Shown one piece after another: positions 25,608 to 35,700 of a stretch of DNA of 64,000 nt. The position numbers were made by a program, and so were the translations under genes. The DNA is from Sulfurospirillum sp001602955 (lineage in GTDB: Bacteria > Campylobacterota > Campylobacteria > Campylobacterales > Sulfurospirillaceae). How positions within the stretch are numbered: the first letter of the stretch is position 1; every line of letters starts with the position of its first letter. A model generated the notes under the pieces. It worked only from the letters and a program-made list of their open reading frames with translations, did not search any database and was not told where the DNA came from. Location: the NCBI GenBank assembly GCA_001602955.1, contig LVAC01000019.1:181462-245461 (forward strand). Direction: 5' to 3'.

Positions 25608-26707
25608 TGGGGCAACCGATAGACCAAAACAGAAATATAGGTCTCGACATCATTAGAGCTACGGCTATTTTGATGGTTCTTACGTCTCACAGTTGGTTGA
25701 TTTTTATAGCGGGTAGGTACTATCTTAGTATTTTCGGCGTTATCGGGGTCGAATTATTTTTTATATTGTCGGGTTTTTTGTTAGGAAGTATCCTTTTTAA
25801 AGAGTTTGCAATTGCTCCTTTTTCGTTCAAGACTCTTAAAATTTTTTGGATACGTAGATGGTTTCGTACTTTACCGCTTTATTTTATATTTCTGCTCTTT
25901 AATATTTGCGTTACTAATGTTATATTTGAAACGAAAGTATGGAACTGGAAATATTTTTTCTTCTTACAAAATTTTGTCGGACCTCATCCTTCGATGATGA
26001 TCGAGGCATGGAGTTTATCCGTTGAAGAATGGTTTTATCTTTCTTTTCCATTGATTTTATTTAGCTTTTTACGTTTTTTTAAAGATAAACGTAGAGGTTT
26101 TTTGTGGCTCACGGTTGGGTATATCTGTCTATTTACCGGATTGAGAATCTATTTTGCGTTTGAAGAAGGATTAAATTGGGATAGCCAAATTCGGCATATT
26201 GTCATGCTAAGACTGGATGCGATCGGTTATGGCGTATTAGCCGCTTATATGCTTACACGTTACAAAGAGCGCATTGAGACATTACAAAATAAATTTTTTT
26301 TATTCGGCCTTGGTTTAGGGCTCGGAGCCATTTGTTTTTATTTTTACTGCAAAAGCGCGGGTATGCTCAATAGTGCTTATTTTAAAATACTTCTTTTCCC
26401 TCTTTTGTCTTTTAGTGCTATTTTTATTTTGTATAAATGCATATGGGTGGATATCAAAATCCCGTTGATTAAAACACTGATTGTTAAAATGTCTTTGTAT
26501 TCGTATTCGGCTTATTTAGTGCATATGGCAATCGTCGTTCCGACGTTTCAATCTTTTGAAATTTTTAAAAAAGAACCTATCATTACGTATACGATTTATG
26601 TTATTGTTGTATTTGTTATTTCCCATTTCACTTTTCGTTTCATTGAACAACCTTTTTTGAAAATAAGAGATACCTTTTTCAAATATCATACGCGAGAAAA
26701 AGCATGA
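25607..26707 (+). CDS. Acyltransferase 3 family membrane protein
   Basis: A 366-residue integral membrane acyltransferase (OafA/YrhL type) with about ten hydrophobic segments. The N-terminal signature NRNIGLDIIRATAILMVLTSH at about 8-28 includes the likely catalytic His, and the RRWFRTLPLYF motif lies near 85. WSLSVEEWFYLSFPL near 128 is also typical. Such proteins transfer acetyl or other acyl groups to sugars during assembly. The stop overlaps the next gene by 4 bp. No C-terminal SGNH domain is present. Confidence 0.88.
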   Translation: MGQPIDQNRNIGLDIIRATAILMVLTSHSWLIFIAGRYYLSIFGVIGVELFFILSGFLLGSILFKEFAIAPFSFKTLKIFWIRRWFRTLPLYFIFLLFNICVTNVIFETKVWNWKYFFFLQNFVGPHPSMMIEAWSLSVEEWFYLSFPLILFSFLRFFKDKRRGFLWLTVGYICLFTGLRIYFAFEEGLNWDSQIRHIVMLRLDAIGYGVLAAYMLTRYKERIETLQNKFFLFGLGLGLGAICFYFYCKSAGMLNSAYFKILLFPLLSFSAIFILYKCIWVDIKIPLIKTLIVKMSLYSYSAYLVHMAIVVPTFQSFEIFKKEPIITYTIYVIVVFVISHFTFRFIEQPFLKIRDTFFKYHTREKA

Positions 26708-27438
26708 CATTAATTTTAACCATGGCCGGTTTATACAAACGTTTTAAAAACGAAGGGTATGTAACACCCAAATTTCTTTTAAAACTACAAGAAAATCAAA
26801 CGATTTTAGAAGAGATACTGCGTGAGTTGACATGTCGTTATGATTTTGAAAATGTCATTTGTATTGCGAATAAAAAAGATAGTAATCATAGTAAAGACAT
26901 TCTTGAGGTTGTAAGGAAGGTTGTAAAACGAAATTATTACATTCATTTTGTAGACGATACGCGCGGGCAGGCAGAAACTGCTTTATTAGGAATTCACTTT
27001 TTGAAGAGTTTGCACACTATCAAATCAAAAAAGATTGCCGTTCACAACATTGATACGATTTTGTATAATCGCGATTTTGAAAAAATAGACCTTCTCTTAG
27101 AAAGCAATGATGGTTTCATAGATGTTTTTCAAGAAAATAAAGACCATTTTAGTTTTGTCAAAGTAGACCGATACAACCAAGTACTGGATATTCAAGAAAA
27201 AGTAGTGATATCCGATAAAGCAACGAGCGGTCTTTACTGTTTTAAAGACTTTGAAGAGTATGAAAATATCTATAAAGCCGTATCGTTTCAAGGAGAATAT
27301 TATATCAGTGCCGTTTACCAATCCATGCTAAAAAATCATAAGAAAATTGTGTGCAATGCCCTTGAAAGTTGCCAAAAAACGATTATTCTTGGGACCCCTT
27401 ATGAGTATGAAACCTATTTACAAAGCGAGAATTCGTAA
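26704..27438 (+). CDS. Sugar nucleotidyltransferase-like protein
   Basis: A 244-residue cytoplasmic protein resembling sugar nucleotidyltransferases. MAGLYKRFKNEGYVTPKFLL at about 7-26 follows the MAGxGxRFxxxG...PKxL pattern, but the usual second Gly is replaced by Tyr. DDTRGQAETALLGI near 87 matches the GxAxxA nucleotide region, and SGLYCFKD near 174 matches the product-loop region. I take it as an NTP-transferase with unusual substrate, or one that has lost activity. It opens a five-gene group with a flippase-like protein, a HAD-GT2 fusion, a kinase and a GT-C-like protein. Confidence 0.6.
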   Translation: MTLILTMAGLYKRFKNEGYVTPKFLLKLQENQTILEEILRELTCRYDFENVICIANKKDSNHSKDILEVVRKVVKRNYYIHFVDDTRGQAETALLGIHFLKSLHTIKSKKIAVHNIDTILYNRDFEKIDLLLESNDGFIDVFQENKDHFSFVKVDRYNQVLDIQEKVVISDKATSGLYCFKDFEEYENIYKAVSFQGEYYISAVYQSMLKNHKKIVCNALESCQKTIILGTPYEYETYLQSENS

Positions 27439-28383
27439 GTGAAAAAGATCATGTTCTTTTTAAACGTCATCATTGGAATTGCTCTGGTCGTTTACGTGAT
27501 ATATGCCTTTATTCACCACACGTATGATTTTCGAACAATTATTTCTACGTTGGATTATGACACGCTTTTTCTAGCAAGTTTTTTCTATATGCTTTCCCAT
27601 TTTTTACGGTCTATCAGGCTTGTTTTATTAGTCAATTCGGACAGTGTAAAAACAAGATCCATCATTAGAATGCAGTATTATACAAACGGGATTAATTTAG
27701 CTCTCCCTTTTAAACTTGGAGAAATTTATAGAATTATAGAACTCAATAAATTAACGGGAGATATTATTAAGAGTAGCTTAGTTATTATTTCAGAGCGGCT
27801 ATTGGATTTTTTAATTATTTTTACGCTTTTATTAATTTCACTCGTCAATTTTAACGTAATTAGCGAATTCAAAAATTTATATGTCTTAACGCTTATTTTT
27901 ATGGTAACTGTGTATACGATTTTTTTTCTCTTGCCGGAAAATATCTCTTCGATTAAGCTTTTATTGGCAAAAAAATATAATCTCAAATTTATTAATAAAT
28001 TATTGAAAATCATGGATGATTTTACGATTCTCGTTAATCAAACTAAAAATATTTATAGAAAAAAATTTTTTACGATTTTTCTACTGACGCTTAGTATCTG
28101 GAGTTTGGAGATTTGTGTTTTCTTTATCTTGTTTGATCAATTTAATTATGAAATTCTTATCTTTTTAGGTGTTTTAGTTTTTCTATCATCGTTACTTCCC
28201 AACGGACCTATCGGGATCGGGGGAATTCAGCTTGCTTTTTATTGGGTTAGTACGTTAACGTATTTTGATAATTATCTCGAAAGTTCACTATTATATATTT
28301 TTGTTGTTTTTATGCCGGCAGTTGTCGTAACAATTCTTTTGTATATAGACGGGTTTCGGCGCAAAATAGCTAATAAAGCATGA
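27439..28383 (+). CDS. LPG-synthase-TM / UPF0104 family membrane protein
   Basis: An integral membrane protein of 314 residues with about eight helices, of the lysylphosphatidylglycerol-synthase transmembrane (UPF0104, flippase-like) family. Typical stretches are the HFLRSIRLVLLV region near 54, LPFKLGEIYRI near 93 and LPNGPIGIGGIQLAF near 254. Members are thought to move lipid-linked sugars or act in membrane glycosylation. It starts with GTG directly after the stop of the preceding gene. It is unusually AT-rich. The cargo is unknown. Confidence 0.75.
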   Translation: MKKIMFFLNVIIGIALVVYVIYAFIHHTYDFRTIISTLDYDTLFLASFFYMLSHFLRSIRLVLLVNSDSVKTRSIIRMQYYTNGINLALPFKLGEIYRIIELNKLTGDIIKSSLVIISERLLDFLIIFTLLLISLVNFNVISEFKNLYVLTLIFMVTVYTIFFLLPENISSIKLLLAKKYNLKFINKLLKIMDDFTILVNQTKNIYRKKFFTIFLLTLSIWSLEICVFFILFDQFNYEILIFLGVLVFLSSLLPNGPIGIGGIQLAFYWVSTLTYFDNYLESSLLYIFVVFMPAVVVTILLYIDGFRRKIANKA

Positions 28384-28396
28384 GAAGAAGCATACA

Positions 28397-29485
28397 ATGA
28401 TGCAAAGTGATAATACAATCGTTATCGATTTAGACGGAACCATTACCGTAGACGATCCGCACAAAGGGTACCAAGATAAAGCGGCCAATTCAAAAGTCAT
28501 TACTACATTAGCGAAAGCGAAAGAACAAGGTTATAATATTCTTATTTATACCAGTAGGAATATGAGAACCTATCAAGGCAATATTGATCTCATTCATCAA
28601 CACACGAAGCCTATCGTTCTTCGGTGGCTGAGCGAACATACTGTTTGTTTTGACGATGTTAAATTTGGAAAACCGTGGGTAGGGTATCTCGGGCATTATG
28701 TTGACGATAAAAATCTTCATATTGAGGAGTTTAATATCAAGTTTGGGAGTTATTATTCTCTCTTTAGCGTAGACGTTGTCGTATCTTTTTATAACGAAGA
28801 AAAAAATATCGATGCGATCCATACGGCGAATAAAAAGTTAGAAAGACTGTTTCATATTAAAAATTATATTTATGTGAATAACTGTTCTAAAGATAAGACG
28901 GGTGCATTGTTGGATGATCTGGCTAGGCTTGATACAAAAATTAAGGTTGTCCACGTCAAAGAAGATTTAGGATATGGAAACGGCTATAAAAACGGATTCC
29001 AAAACAGTACGGCAGATATTATTATTACCAATCATGCCGATTTACAATTTGATGCATATCTTTTTTTCTTGTCGGCACTGGACTCTATAAGCCAAGAGAG
29101 CGAGGGTAAATGTATTTTTCCTCAAAGAGTCGGTAGACCGATAGAAGAAAATTTGCTGACGTATCTTTTAAAAAATGTTTTATCGGTCATTTTAAATCAA
29201 AGACTCCAGGAATTTAATGGACAGCCGAAACTTATTTTTAAAAATACCATACGTTGGTCTCTTGAAGAATTTCCAAATGATTTTTCTTTTGACTTGATGT
29301 TGTATTGTGCCATTAACGATCAGCAAAAGCAGTTTTATCCGGTCATGCAAAAACAGCGTTATTACGGGAAATCCACATGGAACCACGGTTGGCGCTCAAA
29401 ATATCTGCTTTTTCTAAAATACGTCAAAACAGCAATTAAAATGAGAGGAATGAAGAGACATGAGAAAAATTGTCATACTGTATGA
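28397..29485 (+). CDS. HAD phosphatase fused to family 2 glycosyltransferase
   Basis: A 362-residue fusion. Residues 1-112 form a small HAD phosphatase of the capsule-biosynthesis type: DLDGT at 11-15 (nucleophile D11, acid D13), YTSRNMRTYQGN at 51-62, K92 and the DD pair at 103-104. Residues 122-350 look like a GT-A family 2 glycosyltransferase: VVVSFYNEEKNI at 127-138, NNCSKDKT at 161-168 and a divalent-metal region ADLQFD at 214-219. The C-terminus is basic. Neighbouring genes encode a nucleotidyltransferase and a kinase, so the HAD part may remove a phosphate during sugar activation. It overlaps the next gene by 26 bp. Confidence 0.78.
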   Translation: MMQSDNTIVIDLDGTITVDDPHKGYQDKAANSKVITTLAKAKEQGYNILIYTSRNMRTYQGNIDLIHQHTKPIVLRWLSEHTVCFDDVKFGKPWVGYLGHYVDDKNLHIEEFNIKFGSYYSLFSVDVVVSFYNEEKNIDAIHTANKKLERLFHIKNYIYVNNCSKDKTGALLDDLARLDTKIKVVHVKEDLGYGNGYKNGFQNSTADIIITNHADLQFDAYLFFLSALDSISQESEGKCIFPQRVGRPIEENLLTYLLKNVLSVILNQRLQEFNGQPKLIFKNTIRWSLEEFPNDFSFDLMLYCAINDQQKQFYPVMQKQRYYGKSTWNHGWRSKYLLFLKYVKTAIKMRGMKRHEKNCHTV

Positions 29486-30923
29486 TGACGTAGAAGACGT
29501 ATCATCGGACATTCATTCGTTTTTTAAAGTAAAGTCGTACGGAACGATTTTTTATAAAGGTAAAACGCTTAAAGAATTTATCATACAAACCTTTCAAGAA
29601 AGCGGTGTTGATGAAGTGATCGTCCTGTCTGAAAGAAACGACTATCAAGCTGCCGCACATAAAGTACATTATACGAAAGAGCAGCACCGAAAAAATATCT
29701 ATATTTATTTAAAATCCCACATCGTTTTTGAAGATTTGAGTGCTTTTAGGTTATTAATTGAAAAACTTTCTTTGTTGGATGATGATGTTTCCGTCAATGT
29801 CAAAGGAGATACGTATTCGTTTATGCGTTTTAACGCGGATACCTGTATAAGTTTTTTAACGAATGATCACGAAGATAAAAAATTTAACGCGTATGAATGC
29901 GAAATACTCAATAATGAGAATTTTTTGCTCGATATTTCATATTACGGGGATTTTATTCAATTCCTTCATACTAATTTTGAAGTAAGATATTTTAATAAAA
30001 TTATTGATAAGGAAGATTATTTACTTAAAACTTCGCATAACAAAGACAAAATTAAGCAAGAATATCGTTATTTTCAGCTTGTTCAAGATGATCTCAAAAT
30101 GTTTTTTCCTTCAGTATTCAATTATACGGAAGAGGCGACATCGGCTTCGTATTGCATTGAGAAAGTCAATGTTCCCGATATGGCCGTACAATACGTATCC
30201 AATACTTTAAGCGAGTCCGAATTTTCATTTTTCTTAAAAAAAGTTTCTTATTTTCTTGATAAATCGCCTAAAGTCGTTGTATCGTTAGACGAATATACGC
30301 AAGAAATCGAGCAACAATATAAGTATAAAGTTGAACAACGCTACCAAAGTCTTAAGAACAATATCCCTTTAAGCGATACGTTAAATCAGTTCATACAAGC
30401 AGGAACAAAGTACGATAGTCTCGAGGCGGTTTACGATTTTTATTTTAAAAATTTGAAGAAAAAACTTCAACATGTTAAACCGCATTTACATAAAACTTTC
30501 TGTCACGGTGATTTATGCTTTAGCAATATTTTGTACGATAAGCGAACGCATAACATTAAATTCATTGATCCAAAAGGCGTTGAAGAAAACCATAACGGAT
30601 ATAAAGACCCGTATTATGATTTAGTGAAACTCTCTCATTCTATTTTAGGCTATTATGATTTCATAAATTACGGGATGTTTGATATTGGCGTCGGTAAAAA
30701 GATGGAATTATGCCTATCGATCAACGTGATTGCTCAGAATTTGCAGATGCATCAAAAAGCTTTTTACGCTCTTGTCGAAAATCTGAATCTTGATCTTGCT
30801 TTACTTAGAGTGTTGGAAGCCAGTCTTTTTTTGAGTATGCTTCCGCTTCATGCGGATAACGAGCAAAAAGTGTTGGCATTTTTGCTACGAGGCATTCAAA
30901 TATTGGAAGAGTATGGCGAGTAA
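29460..30923 (+). CDS. Sugar kinase-like protein with APH-type C-terminal domain
   Basis: A 487-residue protein. The C-terminal half (about 230-487) has the aminoglycoside/choline kinase fold: catalytic HGDLCFSNIL at about 348-357 and the metal-binding IDPKG near 370. The N-terminal half (about 1-130) looks like a degenerate nucleotide-sugar transferase Rossmann domain: KVKSYGTIFYKGKTLKEF near 24, then ESGVDEVIVLSER. Kinases of this kind are found in capsule clusters, where they phosphorylate sugar precursors. Together with the HAD domain and nucleotidyltransferase beside it, a kinase-phosphatase-nucleotidyltransferase activation route is possible. Confidence 0.68.
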   Translation: MRKIVILYDDVEDVSSDIHSFFKVKSYGTIFYKGKTLKEFIIQTFQESGVDEVIVLSERNDYQAAAHKVHYTKEQHRKNIYIYLKSHIVFEDLSAFRLLIEKLSLLDDDVSVNVKGDTYSFMRFNADTCISFLTNDHEDKKFNAYECEILNNENFLLDISYYGDFIQFLHTNFEVRYFNKIIDKEDYLLKTSHNKDKIKQEYRYFQLVQDDLKMFFPSVFNYTEEATSASYCIEKVNVPDMAVQYVSNTLSESEFSFFLKKVSYFLDKSPKVVVSLDEYTQEIEQQYKYKVEQRYQSLKNNIPLSDTLNQFIQAGTKYDSLEAVYDFYFKNLKKKLQHVKPHLHKTFCHGDLCFSNILYDKRTHNIKFIDPKGVEENHNGYKDPYYDLVKLSHSILGYYDFINYGMFDIGVGKKMELCLSINVIAQNLQMHQKAFYALVENLNLDLALLRVLEASLFLSMLPLHADNEQKVLAFLLRGIQILEEYGE

Positions 30924-32748
30924 ATTAACCCGATTTAATCTGGCGATTTTGATTGTCGTATGCTTAGGGCTATGGCCTTGGCTGCTCTCGTTCCTCTCCG
31001 CGCATGAATTGTTGTATCATCCTATCGCGTATTATGGAGCAGATCAACATTTTCAGCAACAGCATCAGTTAATTTTTAAGAGTTTTGTCATAATTCTTTG
31101 TTTTTTTATACTTATGTTCTTCGGAATCATGAGGCTTCATGGCAAAATCATGTCCGCCATTTTGCTTTCAAGTGCCTTTTATATTTTTACGTCTCTATCG
31201 TTGTGGGCATTAGGACTCTTTAGCATAGCCGCATTTTTGTGGGTGTATATTCAAAATGATACCTTTATCGCACCTTCTTTACATGTCAAAATTTTAGATG
31301 TTAAGCTGATAGGATTCGTTTTAGTTTTTTTATGTTTCAATATACTGTTTTACATGGGTGTTTATTACCACTATCAATCCTTTCATTGGGCAGAAATGTC
31401 TTTATTTAATGCTTTTTGGAGTTATCACGATAGTTTGACGACTTTTGTTCCTCGGCATGGGTTATTTGAAGTGCTATTGCAAAAAATACTCGGAGTTTTT
31501 TTTGATACCGAAGTCGTTGTTCATATTTCAATGTTTATCGTCAAATTTTTTTCCGTAACGGATGCTTATATTGCTTTATTGATGCTTTACGCCATCACAA
31601 AAAATTATTTCTTTGTTTTTAGTTATTTTTTACTCTTTCAGCTATTTGCGATTAACCCTTTTATTCATTGGACTCCCATAGCATTGATTTTTTGGGTGAT
31701 CTTTGCGTTTGATGAGCAAGTGAAGAAGAGAACGCAATGGGCTTTTATATTAGGAATATTGACGACGGCTATCTATTTTTTACGCGTCGATATCGGTGTT
31801 TTTCTGCTTGTTGCTACCGTATGTTGTCTGTTTTTATATAGTTTCTTCTTGAAAAGTTTTACGCATATCGGGGCATTTGCTTTAGGTTTGTTAACGATTA
31901 TTGTGCTCTTGTCGGTCATGTGCGGATTTAAAGAAATCAAAGAATTTATCGAGATCACAACCGTTTTACCTGCTCAATACAATGATTTTGTATGGGGCAA
32001 TACCGTTCCTTCGTTAATGCCGGGGAATATAATATCGGCTAAATTGTTGGTCACTTTCTTCTATTTATTGATTGCCGTTGCATTGGCAATTAAAGAGTTG
32101 GTTTTTCAAAAAAATCAAAAAATAATTCCTTATGTCTTTTTAGTGCTTATAATGGCAGCCGTTTTTAAAATTCTTCTAGGCAGAATCGACTCGCGTGTAT
32201 TTTGGTTCTCGGCCGTATTGATTTCAATGCCCACGGCAATGTACTTTTTGAGCGGCAACTTGAAAAAAATCTTTCTAATTTCGCCTTTTTTAATGACGGT
32301 TCTCTTCTCCTTACCTTCTTTCGATAAAGCGGGCTATCTTGCTCCTTACGAGTTTATCCAAAAAGGTATTGACACTGTAAAATCACTACCGAAGCAGTTG
32401 GCTTCTAATTCTCAAGAGATTCAATTGCTTTCAAAGTTTGAAGCGTTGATAGCTCAAAATAAAAACAAAGTAACATTTTTAACATTTTCTCCGTACGCAT
32501 ATGTGTATTTTGATACGAAGCCCGTAGGAAGATATACGGATGCATACCAGATCTATCCTTTTGACAATCCTGCATTTTATCAACAATTAGCCGATTCTAA
32601 TATTGTGTTTTGGTATCCGCAAAATCTTGATACGATACCGGATGAGAAGCGACTTAGCCATTATATAACGTATCTGGAAAAGACGTTTGACACCATTTAT
32701 CGCGATCAAAAAATTACGATCTATAAGAATAAAGCGAGAGATCAATGA
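30913..32748 (+). CDS. Large membrane protein, GT-C-like
   Basis: A 611-residue membrane protein with about 11-13 hydrophobic helices and a soluble C-terminal part of about 110 residues. It resembles GT-C glycosyltransferases that use lipid-linked sugars in the periplasm, but I see no decisive family motif; acidic and His residues (for example FHWAEMSLFNAFW near 175, then YHDSLTTFVPRHG) sit in the first large loop, as in that fold. I chose ATG 30913, which overlaps the preceding gene's end (ATGGCGAGTAA); the longer frame from 30850 would lie inside that gene. Confidence 0.6.
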   Translation: MASKLTRFNLAILIVVCLGLWPWLLSFLSAHELLYHPIAYYGADQHFQQQHQLIFKSFVIILCFFILMFFGIMRLHGKIMSAILLSSAFYIFTSLSLWALGLFSIAAFLWVYIQNDTFIAPSLHVKILDVKLIGFVLVFLCFNILFYMGVYYHYQSFHWAEMSLFNAFWSYHDSLTTFVPRHGLFEVLLQKILGVFFDTEVVVHISMFIVKFFSVTDAYIALLMLYAITKNYFFVFSYFLLFQLFAINPFIHWTPIALIFWVIFAFDEQVKKRTQWAFILGILTTAIYFLRVDIGVFLLVATVCCLFLYSFFLKSFTHIGAFALGLLTIIVLLSVMCGFKEIKEFIEITTVLPAQYNDFVWGNTVPSLMPGNIISAKLLVTFFYLLIAVALAIKELVFQKNQKIIPYVFLVLIMAAVFKILLGRIDSRVFWFSAVLISMPTAMYFLSGNLKKIFLISPFLMTVLFSLPSFDKAGYLAPYEFIQKGIDTVKSLPKQLASNSQEIQLLSKFEALIAQNKNKVTFLTFSPYAYVYFDTKPVGRYTDAYQIYPFDNPAFYQQLADSNIVFWYPQNLDTIPDEKRLSHYITYLEKTFDTIYRDQKITIYKNKARDQ

Positions 32749-35700
32749 ATATTCTTTTTTACGTTGAACCGTTAATTGAACAAGATAAACCCTATTGGAA
32801 AGATTATTGGGTCAACGTTGTTTGCAAAAATATCATAGAAACGCTTCAAAAAAGCGACACATTTTATAATTTTCGTTTAATCACCAACGAACCGTTGAGT
32901 CAAGTCGCAAAGGTAAACATTCCTATTATCGCGATGACGCAAAAAGAGCTTTTAGCACCTTTTGATACAACGAATTACTTGGATGTTACTTCGGCTTGGC
33001 ATCTTGGGGCTTATACGCAAGAGCACTTGGATAGCTATAAGAATCTTTTACGTCAAAAGCTAGATCACTTTATCCCTGATATTGTTATTACTTTTTCTCC
33101 GGTACCGTTTTTGAAAAATATGTTTCCTCGTGCTCTCATTTTGCACCATGAATACAGTCTTTTTTCAAGATTGCCTTATCCGCAATCTTGGTTCTTAGAT
33201 CCGATCGGTATGCATAGCAATCTTTTTTTAAATACCTTTCAATCCCAAATCAAAAACCTGAACGTAACGAACGAGCAAAAAAAACTTCTTGGAGAATTGA
33301 AAACAACATGTCAACATGTTATGACGAAAAACAATCCGTTAAAAGATTTTTTTTACCGTAAAAAAGAACAATTTGAATTTCTCGTATTGGTGCCTTTGCA
33401 GTTTTCGAGATATTATTTGTTTGATGATTTAACTCCATTTAAAAGCCAATATGAATATTGCGTATATTTATTGGATCGGATACCGAAAAATATCGGCGTA
33501 GTTGTCAATATGCATCCGGAATATCCTGTTTTGTCCAAGGAAGCCGTGCAATTTTTGCAAGTGAAATATCCGCATTTTATTTTTGACGCGTTATTTAATT
33601 CCATTCATGCATCCGGACAATTTATATTACCTTTTGTCGATGCGGTTATTACCGTATCTTCTTCGCTTGGCTTGCAAACACTGCTTTTTGATAAAAAGCT
33701 GATTACGCTAGGTAAGTCATGTTTTGAGTTTGCCGCCGATGCTACGTCACTAGACGTGATCGATCAAACGTTACACAATACTGATACGGATAAAAGCTCG
33801 CTTTTATACTTTATTCTTACGCGTTATGCTATGACAAAGCGTTATTTGCATCATCCGCAATGGCTGAGCCGATTTTTAGAGCGTTCCTTAACTCGTTATA
33901 GAGATGCTGGGGTTGATTTTTCTTTTTATGATGCGATAGATAGTGACGAAACGTTATTTGATGCATTGCAAGAGGAGATTCAAAAACAATCAACTCAGAT
34001 ACCGCAATATACGAATACGCCTCTCATGCAACTTGTCTATGATCCGCAAGAAGACTTCGGGGAAAAAGAGTTTTTACAGTTACCTATTCATCTTGCCGAG
34101 GGAGCGCAAGAACAAGAATTTGTCTTTGCTTTATCGGGAAAACCGTCTCAGTGTACTTTGCGTTTAGACGTATTTAACGATGCTTGCGTGCTTGTTTTGC
34201 ATGAATTAAAACTTATTCGAGACGACGATCATGCAATAGACTTGATGTCCCATATTTCGGCCAACCATTTAATTCGACACGGTAATAACTTTTTCTTTAA
34301 TACCCATAATCCTCAAATTTATTTTGATCCTAACGTTAATGTTCTGAACAATGTGAAAGCGCTAACGTGTAAAATGCAATTTGTGCATACGGGAAAAGAT
34401 GCAATTGAAGTTTGCTTAAAGCAATTACAAGATGATTATAACCATGCCAATAGTTTAAAACAAGCCGACTTCAACGCTGCCTTGATGGAAGTAAAGTTGG
34501 CGAAGATGGCTTTAGAAACGGCACAAACGGAATTTAATGAAACGTTGAGGGCATTAGAGGTCGCTAAAAATGATTTGAATTTGGTGGAAGAACAACTAGA
34601 CTTAGCGGAAGCGGAAGTCACTTCGTTACGCGTAAAATTAGATGCGGCTACGGCTGAATTAACATCGACTCAAACCAATTGGAACTTAGCCGTTTTGCAA
34701 TTGAATACAACACAGGTTGAATACGAAAAAACTAAAAATGAGCTTGATGTAACGAAGACGGATTTAAATTTAGTGAAAATAGCATTAACGGCAACACAAG
34801 CGGAACTGCCCCCTATGGCATCGGAATTAGCCGCGACCAAAGCACGTTTAGCTTCAATTATGACGGAATTATCCTCAAATCAAATAAAATTTGAAGAAAC
34901 CGAAGCAGAATTGACCCTAACTAAGAGGGAGTTAAATACGGTTAAAGTAGAATTAGCGTCGCTTTACGCCAGCGCAAGTTGTAGGGTTACGAAGCCGTTT
35001 AGAGATATTATAAGTTTGTTGAAAATAGAAAAAGGTCGATGGTCGATGAAGAACAAATTAAAAAAACTCCTACATGTAATAAAAGTAGCTAAAGAGCGTC
35101 CTGATTGGCGTCAAAAGTTTTTTGCCGAAATTAAACATAATGGAATTAAAGCCGCTCTGAACAAAGTCAAGGCAAAATCGGTAGTACCGCTCAATGTCGA
35201 GTTACGACCTTCGTTAGTGGTGGATACCAAAGACAAAGAGATATTAAACTTTCCTATGGTTCATGAACCGTTGGTTTCGATTGTTATTCCGGTTTACAAT
35301 CAATTTGATTTTACGTACAAGTGTTTAAAATCGATATTGGAAAATACCGATACCGTTACGTATGAAATTATTATCGCGGATGATGTTTCTAATGATGAAA
35401 CGATCAATCTTGCATCTTACGCCAAAAATATAACGATCGTCAGAAACAAAAAAAACTTAGGCTTTTTACTGAATTGTAATCATGCGGCAAAGTGTGCCAA
35501 GGGTCAGTATATTCATTTTCTCAACAACGATACGCAAGTGCAAAAAGAGTGGCTTTCATCTTTAGTCGTATTGATGCAATCCAATGAAAAGATCGGGATG
35601 GTCGGATCGAAGTTGGTTTATCCGGACGGTAGACTCCAAGAAGCCGGCGGTATTATTTGGAAGGATGCAAGCGGATGGAATTACGGTCGTTTAGACGACC

